NCBI RefSeq assembly: GCF_023715145.1 | Contig: NZ_JAMBNP010000010.1 | Span: 124,001 to 188,000 of the forward strand | DNA length: 64,000 nucleotides | From: Paenibacillus glycanilyticus | GTDB lineage: Bacteria > Bacillota > Bacilli > Paenibacillales > Paenibacillaceae | Direction: 5' to 3' | Shown: piece by piece, positions 43,135 to 50,859 of the stretch | Layout of the letters: every line of letters begins with the position of its first letter | Position numbering within the stretch: the first letter of the stretch is position 1 | Made by a program: the position numbers and the translations under genes | The notes under the pieces: model-generated | What the model saw: only the letters and a program-made list of their open reading frames with translations | Database searches by the model: none | Told to the model about the DNA's origin: nothing

Positions 43135-44472
43135 ATGAGACTTGCTGTCATTGGTTCCGGTTATGTAGGATTAGTTTCAGGTGTTTGTTTTTCAGAGTTG
43201 GGAAATGAAGTCATTTGTGTAGATAATGCAAATGAAAAGATTGAACTTCTAAATAGTGGAGAAGTACCTATTTATGAAAAGGGACTAAAGGAACTAATTT
43301 CGAATAATGTTAAAGCGGGTCGTTTATCGTTTACTTCTGATTTGACGGATGCAGTAAGGAGTTCCCAAATAATAATAATCGCAGTAGGAACACCATCTCT
43401 ACCAAACGGTGAGGCGAACCTGGCTTATATCGAGCAAGTTGCACAAGAGATTGGCAAGTCAATGAATGATTATAAGGTTATTATGGTTAAAAGTACGGTT
43501 CCGGTAGGAACTAATGAGAAAATTGCTGCTATTATTAGGAGTTACACGAATAACTTGTTTGACGTTGTGTCCGTGCCAGAATTTTTACGGGAAGGTACTG
43601 CAATCATTGATGCGATGAATCCAGACCGAATCATTATAGGTACAACAAGCTTGCGTGCTGCGAATCTTGTAATGGAGCTACACCGTCCACTGACTGATCA
43701 GATTATTATTACAGATGTTCGGAGCTCTGAAATGATAAAATATGCTTCAAATGCCTTTTTAGCAACAAAGATTTCATTTATTAATGAGATTGCGAATATT
43801 TGTGAAAAAGTCGGGGCTGATGTTCAAGAGGTTGCAAAAGGAATGGGAACGGATAGTCGAATTGGTTCTTCTTTCTTAAAAGCAGGAATTGGTTATGGTG
43901 GGTCATGCTTCCCGAAGGATACGCAAGCACTTATTCAAATTGCCGGACAAATGGACTATGACTTTAAACTTCTGAAAGCGGTTGTTGAGGTTAATCGTGA
44001 GCAAAGGTATAATGTGATTCGAAAATTAGAAGAAATGTTGGGGGAAATTGAAGACAAAACGATAGGAATCTGGGGGCTGGCATTTAAACCGGAGACTGAT
44101 GATGTTCGCGATGCACCAGCTTTTGAGATTATTGAGACTTTGTTGAAGCTGGGAGCGCAGGTGAAGGCCTATGATCCAATCGCCTCAAGGAATTTTGAGA
44201 AAAACCTAAATCGCCCTGAAGTTAAGTATTGTACCTCAGCTATGGAAGCAGCAGAGAATGCAGATGCACTATGCATATTGACTGAATGGAGAGAGTTTAT
44301 TGATATTCCATTGTCTATTATTCAGAACTGGTTGAAGGCACCGAATTTAATTGATGGCAGAAACATTTATCGGAAGGAAGATCTGGAGGAGACTCCTTTT
44401 GCTTATTACTCCATTGGGCGTCCAAAGATGAATAATGGTGTGAAAGAGACAAATTCATTTATTTCCTTCTAA
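43135..44472 (+). CDS. ugd: UDP-glucose 6-dehydrogenase
   Basis: The 445-residue enzyme oxidises UDP-glucose to UDP-glucuronate with NAD. It has the N-terminal VIGSGYVGLVSG dinucleotide motif, the VPEFLREGTAI segment and the catalytic-Cys motif GYGGSCFPKD, and full length. ATG 43135 is preferred to the ATG two codons earlier because AGGAG is then nine bases away. A 138-bp gap after the ManC gene contains a TTGACA (43068) without a convincing -10. With GalU it implies glucuronic acid in the polymer. Confidence 0.95.
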   Translation: MRLAVIGSGYVGLVSGVCFSELGNEVICVDNANEKIELLNSGEVPIYEKGLKELISNNVKAGRLSFTSDLTDAVRSSQIIIIAVGTPSLPNGEANLAYIEQVAQEIGKSMNDYKVIMVKSTVPVGTNEKIAAIIRSYTNNLFDVVSVPEFLREGTAIIDAMNPDRIIIGTTSLRAANLVMELHRPLTDQIIITDVRSSEMIKYASNAFLATKISFINEIANICEKVGADVQEVAKGMGTDSRIGSSFLKAGIGYGGSCFPKDTQALIQIAGQMDYDFKLLKAVVEVNREQRYNVIRKLEEMLGEIEDKTIGIWGLAFKPETDDVRDAPAFEIIETLLKLGAQVKAYDPIASRNFEKNLNRPEVKYCTSAMEAAENADALCILTEWREFIDIPLSIIQNWLKAPNLIDGRNIYRKEDLEETPFAYYSIGRPKMNNGVKETNSFISF

Positions 44473-44502
44473 TCTTATGAACAGTCAGGAGTCATTAAGG
44501 AA

Positions 44503-45519
44503 ATGACACGGGAAAAAGTAAAAAAGAAAAAGAAATTGAAACCTTGGATGAAGTGGTGTATAGGTACCATTTCATTTTTTGTTATAGCCGCATTGATTTT
44601 TGCAGGTGTGACCTATTACTATATCAAGTCCATTGATATTGATGATATTGCATCCCGTCATAGTTCGAACACTGCAACTGACTCTGGAGAAAAACAAACA
44701 GAGCCCAAGAAGCTGCCAGCAATCATTGAAAAACCTGTTGAAAAAGCTAGCCAGTTAATTGGTGGAGAGAAAATTGAAAGTGCTGACGCTCTTGATGTAG
44801 CAGCAATCCTAATGAACTCAGGGCTCACTTTAAAACAGATCTCGTATCTTCAAGGTAATGCAACATATGAACTATCAAATGAAGAGAAAACGAAGATTCG
44901 AAACTTGTTGTTATCAAAGCTTTCTGAGGAAGAAATTGAACTACTAAGATCAATTACGACTAAGTATGGTAAAACTCTTAATATACTAAATCCGAAATAC
45001 CCCATTGAATGGGTTGGAGAACGAGACCCAGAGAAAATTAAAGAATATAGTGAAGCTTGGGAAAAAATAAACCAACAATCAAACGCTTCGACCAAACCAG
45101 CTGATACCGGTACGAAACGGGAAGAGAAACCAACTGAACCGGAAAAGAAGCCTGATGTCGAGCTCGCCTCCGAACAAAAGAAAGTCAAACGGACGATCGA
45201 TGCACAAACAGAGTCTAAGCTCAATTCTCTGTCTGGTACCTGCAAAGCCAAAAGCAACGCTATTCTGAATCAAATCGTTGGCAGCGCAGACGGCGTTACC
45301 GTTGAGGATCTTCAAAATAAATATTTAGGGAAAGTCATGGAGGCCGAGGGCTCTTGTGATGCGCAGTTCCAGGGCATCATGAGCCAAGCGGCCTCTAGTT
45401 ATGCTGACGCGGGTATTGATAGCGGCGCAATGCCGGATTGGAATGCGAAGTACGAAGCAAGCAAGCAAAGTGCACGAGCTTCCGCGATTAGCGCAATTGC
45501 CAAAGCTATTAAATCATAA
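44503..45519 (+). CDS. membrane-anchored protein of unknown function with C-terminal Cys-pair region
   Basis: The 338-residue protein has a Lys-rich cytoplasmic start, one membrane helix (residues about 18-43) and an extracellular part with low-complexity Pro/Lys/Glu linkers. The helical C-terminal region carries two cysteines (Cys247 in SGTCKAKS, Cys285 in EGSCDAQF). The next gene's product ends in a similar region, so the two may be paralogous in that domain. I do not recognise the family. Base composition changes from AT-rich to host-like around 45.1 kb, inside this gene. It follows ugd by 30 bp and probably belongs to the same transcript. Confidence 0.8.
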   Translation: MTREKVKKKKKLKPWMKWCIGTISFFVIAALIFAGVTYYYIKSIDIDDIASRHSSNTATDSGEKQTEPKKLPAIIEKPVEKASQLIGGEKIESADALDVAAILMNSGLTLKQISYLQGNATYELSNEEKTKIRNLLLSKLSEEEIELLRSITTKYGKTLNILNPKYPIEWVGERDPEKIKEYSEAWEKINQQSNASTKPADTGTKREEKPTEPEKKPDVELASEQKKVKRTIDAQTESKLNSLSGTCKAKSNAILNQIVGSADGVTVEDLQNKYLGKVMEAEGSCDAQFQGIMSQAASSYADAGIDSGAMPDWNAKYEASKQSARASAISAIAKAIKS

Positions 45520-45538
45520 TAATAAGAGGAGAATCAAA

Positions 45539-46489
45539 ATGATGAAAAGTTTACGCCATTACACTCTCATGCTATTAATTATCGCTTTACTTACCGTTGC
45601 TCCACTTACGGCAGGGGCAGCAGCTACTAGTTCGGTATCGATTAAGACGCAGGCGGTAAGCCTCAAGTTTGACGGACAATCGCTGTCGCTCCCGGATGGC
45701 CAATATGCCTTCATTTATCAGAACCGTACGTATATTCCGATCCGCTTCATTTCTTACGCGCTGCAGAAGTCGGTAAAATGGGATCAAAAGACGTCTAAAG
45801 TAACGGTATCTGAACCAACCGCGGCAGAGAAGGAAGCTCTCGCGAAGCTGCTCGCTGGTGCAACAGCTGGGGCTAATCAGCCTGCAGCAGATAACAACAT
45901 TACAATCAAGCCCGTTCAAGCAACACTTGTGTTCGATGGCCAATCCAAAGCGCTTCCTTCCGGTCAATCTCTCTATTCGTTCAACAACAGCATTTATGTT
46001 CCGCTTCGCTTCATGTCCGAAGCTGTAGGAACGGATATTAAGTGGGATCAGAAGACAAACAGCATTACAGGCGAGTCTGAAGCTTATAAGGCTGCGCAAG
46101 CTGGCGGTGGCACTACACCTGGAGGCAATACTGGCGGAGGAACAGGCGGCACGGATCCGGTCGGAGAAGTGAAGCCTACTTATGACAGCATCGCTGCAAG
46201 TGCTACAACTAAGTTTACAAATCTTGAGTCGAAATGTAGCGCTACATTGACTGACCTATATTACCAGCATAAAGCAGCAACAGACGAAACAGTAAAGAAA
46301 AACCTGGAAGATAGCGGAAGACAGACAATAGCTCAGTGTACAGCAGATTTTAATGTGCTCGTTGCGGATATTAAAGCCGAACTAACGAAGTATGGCTACA
46401 GCGCTGATGAAATCATTGCGCAATTTACGGAACAGTTTAATTACGATATGGCACTAATTAAGAGTCTTGCTGGCGGTATGCTAGGTTAA
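45539..46489 (+). CDS. secreted protein with two copper-amine-oxidase-N-like domains and C-terminal Cys-pair region
   Basis: The 316-residue product has a signal peptide ending near AGAAA, then two copies of the stalk-protein domain (AFIYQNRTYIPIRFISYAL...VKWDQKTSKVTV and SLYSFNNSIYVPLRFMSEAV...IKWDQKTNSITG). A Gly/Thr-rich linker and a helical tail with Cys233 and Cys267 follow. The domain is widespread in Paenibacillus surface proteins and is thought to bind wall or matrix material. The ATG at 45539 follows AAGAGGAG. It ends the exopolysaccharide transcript before a strong terminator. Confidence 0.85.
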   Translation: MMKSLRHYTLMLLIIALLTVAPLTAGAAATSSVSIKTQAVSLKFDGQSLSLPDGQYAFIYQNRTYIPIRFISYALQKSVKWDQKTSKVTVSEPTAAEKEALAKLLAGATAGANQPAADNNITIKPVQATLVFDGQSKALPSGQSLYSFNNSIYVPLRFMSEAVGTDIKWDQKTNSITGESEAYKAAQAGGGTTPGGNTGGGTGGTDPVGEVKPTYDSIAASATTKFTNLESKCSATLTDLYYQHKAATDETVKKNLEDSGRQTIAQCTADFNVLVADIKAELTKYGYSADEIIAQFTEQFNYDMALIKSLAGGMLG

Positions 46490-46494
46490 CAAAA

Positions 46495-46529
46495 ACTCCC
46501 CCGATGGCTTACGCCGTCGGGGGAGTTTT
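46495..46529 (+). terminator. terminator of the exopolysaccharide locus
   Basis: A ten-base GC-rich stem ACTCCCCCGA/TCGGGGGAGT has a 12-base loop and A and T tracts on its two sides, so it can also serve the small minus-strand gene at 46560. Confidence 0.92.
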
Positions 46530-46559
46530 GTTATGTATAAGTTCTATGTATGTATGAGA

Positions 46560-46691
46560 TTATCTGAACAGCCGCGAGCGCTTGTTGTTTCTGTATTTGT
46601 ACCAGTAAACGCCGTTCTCGTCTTTGAATAATCGGATGCCTACCATCTTGAAGGGTGTCCAAACCTCGGAGAACATTAAATAACCAGCCAT
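46560..46691 (-). CDS. 43-residue basic protein, function unknown
   Basis: A minus-strand frame of 43 codons begins with ATG nine bases after AAGAGGAGG and ends with TAA just before the shared terminator. The product, MAGYLMFSEVWTPFKMVG followed by a basic, Tyr/Arg-rich tail (YWYKYRNNKRSRLFR), has no signal peptide or Cys. A strong ribosome site plus an even coding texture support reality. It is convergent with the exopolysaccharide locus. I do not recognise a family. Confidence 0.6.
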   Translation of the reverse strand: MAGYLMFSEVWTPFKMVGIRLFKDENGVYWYKYRNNKRSRLFR

Positions 46692-46927
46692 TCTGCATAA
46701 CCTCCTCTTAACAGATATCTAATCGTTTTCTTATATTTTTATAATACCAAAGAATGGATGATAAAACAAATAGTTTATAGGACTTTTATCTCATTTTTAC
46801 ATTACCTTAGTCTTGTTTTTTGAGGGAAAAACGGTAGATTTCCATTTCCTTCATGGATCTGATACAATAACAAACCAGAGAAAGAATGAGGGCGGATCGG
46901 ATATTGTCGAAGGAGTGTAGAGGAATA

Positions 46928-47467
46928 ATGCAGAAAAAGGATAGAAAATATTCTATAATATGGTTTTTTGTCGTATTTTGTTGGATTTTTTTCATATTTA
47001 CATTATCATCTGAATCGTATAATCAACAGTCAATCAAGCCAACATTAAATAAATGGATAACAAAAGAGGAATTGGCGAGTAAGCTTCCTGATACTTCGAT
47101 TACTTATCATGGCAGCACGGTAGTGGCGAAAGAGGATCCGTTCGGCTTCGTGGAGTTCTTCTTTCGCAAAGGAGCACACTTGTTTATGTATGCGGTACTG
47201 GCAGTAGGGCTCTACATGCTGATCCGGAATCTGATGGCTCGCAGGCAGATGGTGCTACCGGTGATTATGTCGCTGATCCTAACGGGCGGAACGGCGGCGA
47301 TGGATGAGAGGAATCAGTTAAGTTCGGTGGGGCGGACGGGGAATCCGACGGATGTGATCGTGGATCTGACCGGTGCCTGCGTTGGCCTGATTATCTGTAT
47401 CCTCATTAATTATTGGCTCGACCGCAGGCGCAACCGGCCGGAGTACCGGTTCGTGCGCAAGTTCTAA
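46928..47467 (+). CDS. VanZ-family membrane protein
   Basis: The 179-residue protein has four hydrophobic segments and the VanZ hallmarks LSSESYNQQS after helix 1, FFRKGAHLFMYAVLAVGLY, and the DERNQLSSVGRTGNPTDVIVDLTGA motif. VanZ homologues are small integral membrane proteins; the founding member gives low-level teicoplanin resistance, but the general role is unclear. The ATG at 46928 follows AGAGGA; longer forms lack a better site. The gene stands alone, with a terminator after it. Confidence 0.88.
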   Translation: MQKKDRKYSIIWFFVVFCWIFFIFTLSSESYNQQSIKPTLNKWITKEELASKLPDTSITYHGSTVVAKEDPFGFVEFFFRKGAHLFMYAVLAVGLYMLIRNLMARRQMVLPVIMSLILTGGTAAMDERNQLSSVGRTGNPTDVIVDLTGACVGLIICILINYWLDRRRNRPEYRFVRKF

Positions 47468-47484
47468 AGGTCGTAAAGGATAGA

Positions 47485-47525
47485 AACAGCCTTTCGCTGA
47501 TTGAAGCGGAGGGCTGTTGTTTTTG
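47485..47525 (+). terminator. terminator after the VanZ gene
   Basis: The stem AACAGCC/GGGCTGTT extends inward with TCGCT/AAGCG pairs, and GTTTTTG follows. Confidence 0.75.
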
Positions 47526-47580
47526 CCGGAAATGGTTATGCTGTGAATAAAGAATCTTCCGAGAGGTGTGTACGAGAGCA

Positions 47581-49026
47581 GTGAATGGTGCTAATAACTT
47601 AACGCTTCATACCGATAAATATCAGATTAATATGATGTATGCCCATTGGAAGATGGGTACGGCAGAGGAAGGCGCCGTGTTCGAAGCGTTCTTTCGCAAG
47701 CTGCCGTTTGGCAATGGTTACGCGGTCTTCGCCGGGCTGGAGAGAATTGTGGAGTACATCCGTCATTTGTCCTTCGGGGAAGAGGAGCTTGCGTATCTGG
47801 CGGAGCAGGAGGAGGATTACGATCTGGCCTTCCTGGAGGTTCTCCGGCAATTCCGCTTCAAGGGAACGCTGCACGCCGTAGAAGAGGGCTCGCTGGTTTT
47901 CCCGAATGAACCGATTATCCGGGTGGAAGGAACGATCTTCGAGACGCAGCTGGTGGAGACGGCGATTCTGAACTTCATGAACTACCAGACGCTGATCGCA
48001 ACCAAAGCCTCGCGGATCAAGCAGGTGGCGGCAGGCGATATTCTGCTGGAATTCGGGACGCGCCGGGCACAGGAAGCGGATGCGGCGGTCTGGGGAGCGC
48101 GTGCGGCTTATATTGCGGGCTTCCATGCGACGTCGAACATGCATGCCGGCATGATGTTTGGCATTCCGACGAAGGGAACGCATGCCCACTCCTGGGTGCA
48201 GGGGCATGAATCGGAGGAGGAGGCCTTCCTGGCGTATGCCAAAGCATTGCCCAACGGGGTGACGCTGTTAGTGGATACGTACGATACGCTGAAAAGCGGG
48301 GTGCCGAATGCGATTAAGGCAGCCCGTTACCTCGAGAGTATCGGCAAGCGCCTTGGCGGAATCCGGCTCGACAGCGGGGACCTTGCGTACCTGTCCAAGG
48401 AAGCCCGCAAGCTGCTTGATGCGGCGGGATTGCAGGATGCGAAGATCGTCGCTTCGAACGACCTGGACGAGACGCTGATCTTCAACCTGAAGGCGCAAGG
48501 CGCCAAGATCGATACGTGGGGTGTCGGCACGCAGCTTATTACGGCAGCCGATCAGCCATCGCTTGGCGGGGTGTACAAGCTGACCGCCCGCAAGTGCGGC
48601 GGGGATTACATACCGGTCATCAAGATCTCGGGCAATCCCGAGAAGGTATCCGCTCCCGGCAAGAAAGACTTGTACCGGATTATGAACAAGGCTACGGGGC
48701 TTGCCGAGGCGGATTATATGACCTTGCATGAGGGGACGGATATCCGGCAAGGCGGGCGTATCAAGCTGTTTGATCCGGTTCACCCGTATATTCATCGTTA
48801 CATTAATGACTATGAAGCGGTGCCGCTGCTGAAGCCGATTGTGGTGGAAGGCGAGATCGTGTACAAGCTCCCGCCTCTCGAAGAGGTTCGCAGCTATCAC
48901 GAGCGGCAACTCGGCCTATTTCGGCCGGAGCTGCTCCGCAAGCTGAACCCGGATCTGTATCCGGTTCATCTAAGCGAGCAGGCGTGGCAGCTGAAGATGG
49001 AGCTGATCAAGGCTCATCAGGAATAG
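47581..49026 (+). CDS. pncB: nicotinate phosphoribosyltransferase
   Basis: The enzyme of about 481 residues converts nicotinate and PRPP, with ATP, to nicotinate mononucleotide in NAD salvage. Conserved blocks are LTLHTDKYQINMMYAHW at the start, FGTRRAQEADAAVWGARAAYIAGFHATSN in the middle and GGIRLDSGDLAYLSKEAR for phosphoribosyl binding. No ideal ribosome site is seen: GTG 47581 gives a family-like N-terminus, while GTG 47566, five codons earlier, overlaps a GAGAGG. The start is therefore uncertain by five codons. It appears monocistronic. Confidence 0.92.
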   Translation: MNGANNLTLHTDKYQINMMYAHWKMGTAEEGAVFEAFFRKLPFGNGYAVFAGLERIVEYIRHLSFGEEELAYLAEQEEDYDLAFLEVLRQFRFKGTLHAVEEGSLVFPNEPIIRVEGTIFETQLVETAILNFMNYQTLIATKASRIKQVAAGDILLEFGTRRAQEADAAVWGARAAYIAGFHATSNMHAGMMFGIPTKGTHAHSWVQGHESEEEAFLAYAKALPNGVTLLVDTYDTLKSGVPNAIKAARYLESIGKRLGGIRLDSGDLAYLSKEARKLLDAAGLQDAKIVASNDLDETLIFNLKAQGAKIDTWGVGTQLITAADQPSLGGVYKLTARKCGGDYIPVIKISGNPEKVSAPGKKDLYRIMNKATGLAEADYMTLHEGTDIRQGGRIKLFDPVHPYIHRYINDYEAVPLLKPIVVEGEIVYKLPPLEEVRSYHERQLGLFRPELLRKLNPDLYPVHLSEQAWQLKMELIKAHQE

Positions 49027-49118
49027 TTGGCAGCATCGCCGTTTCATGCTGAATCCCCGCGCGAATTCATGTTGTTTGCGCGGTGTGGTTCATCGAGCAA
49101 CTAGCTTGCCAGTCTGGA

Positions 49119-49463
49119 CTATACTTTTTTTACAAACTCGGATTTTAATTTCATGGCACCAAATCCGTCAATTTTGCAATCAATATCGTGATCACCATCA
49201 ACCAGGCGAATATTCTTTACTTTTGTGCCTATTTTAAGGACAGATGAACTCCCTTTAACTTTAAGATCTTTGATTATGGTCACGGTATCGCCATCGCTTA
49301 ATACATTCCCATTAGAATCTTTGATCACCTTGTTATCTTCGCCTATCTCTGTTTCCGATTCTGTTGACCACTCGTAACTACACTCCGGGCAAATATACAA
49401 TCCTCCGTCTTCGTACGTGTATTCCGAGTTGCATTGAGGACAATTTGGACATTCCGCCATCAT
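49119..49463 (-). CDS. yjdM: YjdM/PhnA-family zinc-ribbon protein
   Basis: The 114-residue protein has an N-terminal zinc ribbon (CPNCPQC and CPEC) and a small beta domain with the DSNGNVLSDGDTVTIIKDLKVKG segment typical of YjdM (formerly called PhnA). The name PhnA came from the phosphonate operon of E. coli, but no phosphonate role is established for this family. AAAGGAG lies seven bases from the ATG. It lies downstream of the Cys-rich gene on the same strand, 73 bp apart. Confidence 0.93.
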   Translation of the reverse strand: MMAECPNCPQCNSEYTYEDGGLYICPECSYEWSTESETEIGEDNKVIKDSNGNVLSDGDTVTIIKDLKVKGSSSVLKIGTKVKNIRLVDGDHDIDCKIDGFGAMKLKSEFVKKV

Positions 49464-49536
49464 TTTTATTCTCCTTTCGATTCAAGCTGTTTCATAGCCC
49501 TGGCGTTCTGACAAACCTGGATGCTGCCGATAATCG

Positions 49537-50172
49537 TTAAGCATTCGAGTTATTCAGATGATATTCGCGCAGTTCTTTTTGAAAACGTTGAAACGGACTA
49601 GATAAAACTTTAATGTTTCTTTCGATTTTGATTCGCTTTTTAGGATCTTTCTTGCAATCATTCAATCGGTCAATATTTTTGTCAATTTTCTCCCGGAGCG
49701 TGATGATGAATCCTATCGCTATGTGTTTTGTTGCTATCTCTTGTAGATCGGTCGATAGGGCTTCACTCAGATTTCGAATCCTCCGCATGTGTAACGGCTT
49801 CTCCACGAAAAAAAACTCTGGCGTGAAATCCTCGCGATAGTCTTGCCCAGGTACTTGTCTCCAAAAATCATTCCATTCCTTTAGGAGTCCTGTCTCATAC
49901 AACAGGTATTTTAGAAATCCGCATAACCATGCCGTACAGCTTGTATTGCGTTTTTTACATCCAATTCCATTTGCAAGATGGTAACAACCATTACAACAGG
50001 AACCCCCATTCATGATACAGACCTTGCAAATCAAATCGGATCCGGCCTCATATAAAGCATCAACGCCAATCTTGATGGCCGTTTGTCTACTCATATTGTT
50101 TTCTAAAGAGGTTAAATCGTAAAGTGACTGAGAATTGGTCTGTGATTGGTCTTTAGGATTAAAGCTTGGCAT
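49537..50172 (-). CDS. Cys-rich conserved protein, function unknown
   Basis: The 211-residue protein has an unusual Cys cluster near residues 49-86 (CKVC, GGSCCNGC, GCKKRNTSCTAWLCG), nine cysteines in under 40 residues, then a helical, charged C-terminal half. The spacing suggests an iron-sulfur or zinc site. I recognise no named family. Its GAGGTGAGGG site is strong. The gene diverges from the ArsR/SulP pair, and a 20-bp palindrome lies in its upstream region at 50202-50221, so it may be under the same regulator. Confidence 0.78.
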   Translation of the reverse strand: MPSFNPKDQSQTNSQSLYDLTSLENNMSRQTAIKIGVDALYEAGSDLICKVCIMNGGSCCNGCYHLANGIGCKKRNTSCTAWLCGFLKYLLYETGLLKEWNDFWRQVPGQDYREDFTPEFFFVEKPLHMRRIRNLSEALSTDLQEIATKHIAIGFIITLREKIDKNIDRLNDCKKDPKKRIKIERNIKVLSSPFQRFQKELREYHLNNSNA

Positions 50173-50201
50173 TCGCCCTCACCTCTCACGCGAAAAATCA
50201 A

Positions 50202-50221
50202 ATATTCAAAAATTTGAATAT
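50202..50221. promoter_or_regulatory. 20-bp perfect palindrome, candidate ArsR-family operator
   Basis: ATATTCAAA-AA-TTTGAATAT is a perfect inverted repeat about 30 bp upstream of the Cys-rich gene start and 130 bp upstream of the arsR-type gene. The left half, ATATTCAAA, recurs at 50819 in front of the SulP gene. Confidence 0.65.
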
Positions 50222-50295
50222 AAACAGCATTATAATGCAGATACATCCAAATAACAATTGATGCTCCGTTTATTCCTTAATCCACGAAGGATGAT

Positions 50296-50323
50296 TTGAA
50301 ATGTGTTATTCTATTCATATATT
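50296..50323 (+). promoter_or_regulatory. predicted promoter of the arsR-type gene
   Basis: TTGAAA (50296-50301) and TATATT (50318-50323) with a 16-bp spacer lie about 30 bp upstream of the start codon. Confidence 0.45.
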
Positions 50324-50353
50324 TAAAAGTCCAGCTATTAAGGAGCATGTGCT

Positions 50354-50689
50354 ATGAACCAGCACCCAAATATTCAACAGTTTAAAGCCGACTTTTTTAA
50401 AGCGTTAGCTCACCCCATGAGAATTCGAATACTTGAGGTTCTAAGCGAAGGCGATAGGAACGTAAATGAATTACAACTTATTCTAGGCTCGGAAGGTTCT
50501 GCCGTTTCTCAGCAGCTGTCTGTCCTGCGAAATAGAAATGTTGTGAGTGGCATAAAGGATGGAACATCAGTGATATATTCATTAAGAGATCCGTTGATTA
50601 AGGAGTTGCTGATAGTTGCCAAGCAGATATTTGACAATCATCTCGTCGACGCTATTTCACTGCTTGAGGTCATTCGAAACGAGCAGTAA
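50354..50689 (+). CDS. ArsR-family transcriptional regulator
   Basis: The 111-residue winged-helix protein starts with KALAHPMRIRILEVLSEGDRNVNELQ and continues with the recognition helix region GSAVSQQLSVLRNRNVVSGIKDGTSVIYSL, the ArsR/SmtB pattern. It contains no Cys at all, so it cannot use the thiol switches of BigR/CstR-type sulfur sensors or a Cys metal site. AGGAG is eight bases upstream of the ATG. It precedes a SulP transporter gene by 170 bp and diverges from the Cys-rich gene, and probably controls both through the palindromic sites. Confidence 0.92.
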   Translation: MNQHPNIQQFKADFFKALAHPMRIRILEVLSEGDRNVNELQLILGSEGSAVSQQLSVLRNRNVVSGIKDGTSVIYSLRDPLIKELLIVAKQIFDNHLVDAISLLEVIRNEQ

Positions 50690-50785
50690 TCCATAAAACA
50701 AGGGCATCCATGAGCCATTTAAAGGGAACCTTGTTTTTTCCTTTTTTAAATGCGTGTTTTGGGCGATCAACTCGGATTTTTGCGG

Positions 50786-50845
50786 TTGACATTGTCGATT
50801 GCCAGGAGTACATTTTAAATATTCAAATAATCAAATATATAAGAA
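50786..50845 (+). promoter_or_regulatory. predicted SulP promoter with an ArsR-type half-site
   Basis: TTGACA (50786-50791) and TACATT (50809-50814) have a 17-bp spacer. Just downstream, ATATTCAAA at 50819 repeats the left arm of the 50202 palindrome, followed by a degenerate right half. Location over the expected start fits repression. Confidence 0.5.
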
Positions 50846-50859
50846 TAGAAGGTACTCAT

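Noticed and set aside
50354..50689. BigR/CstR-type sulfur sensor
   Set aside because: The regulator contains no cysteine, which those sensors require.
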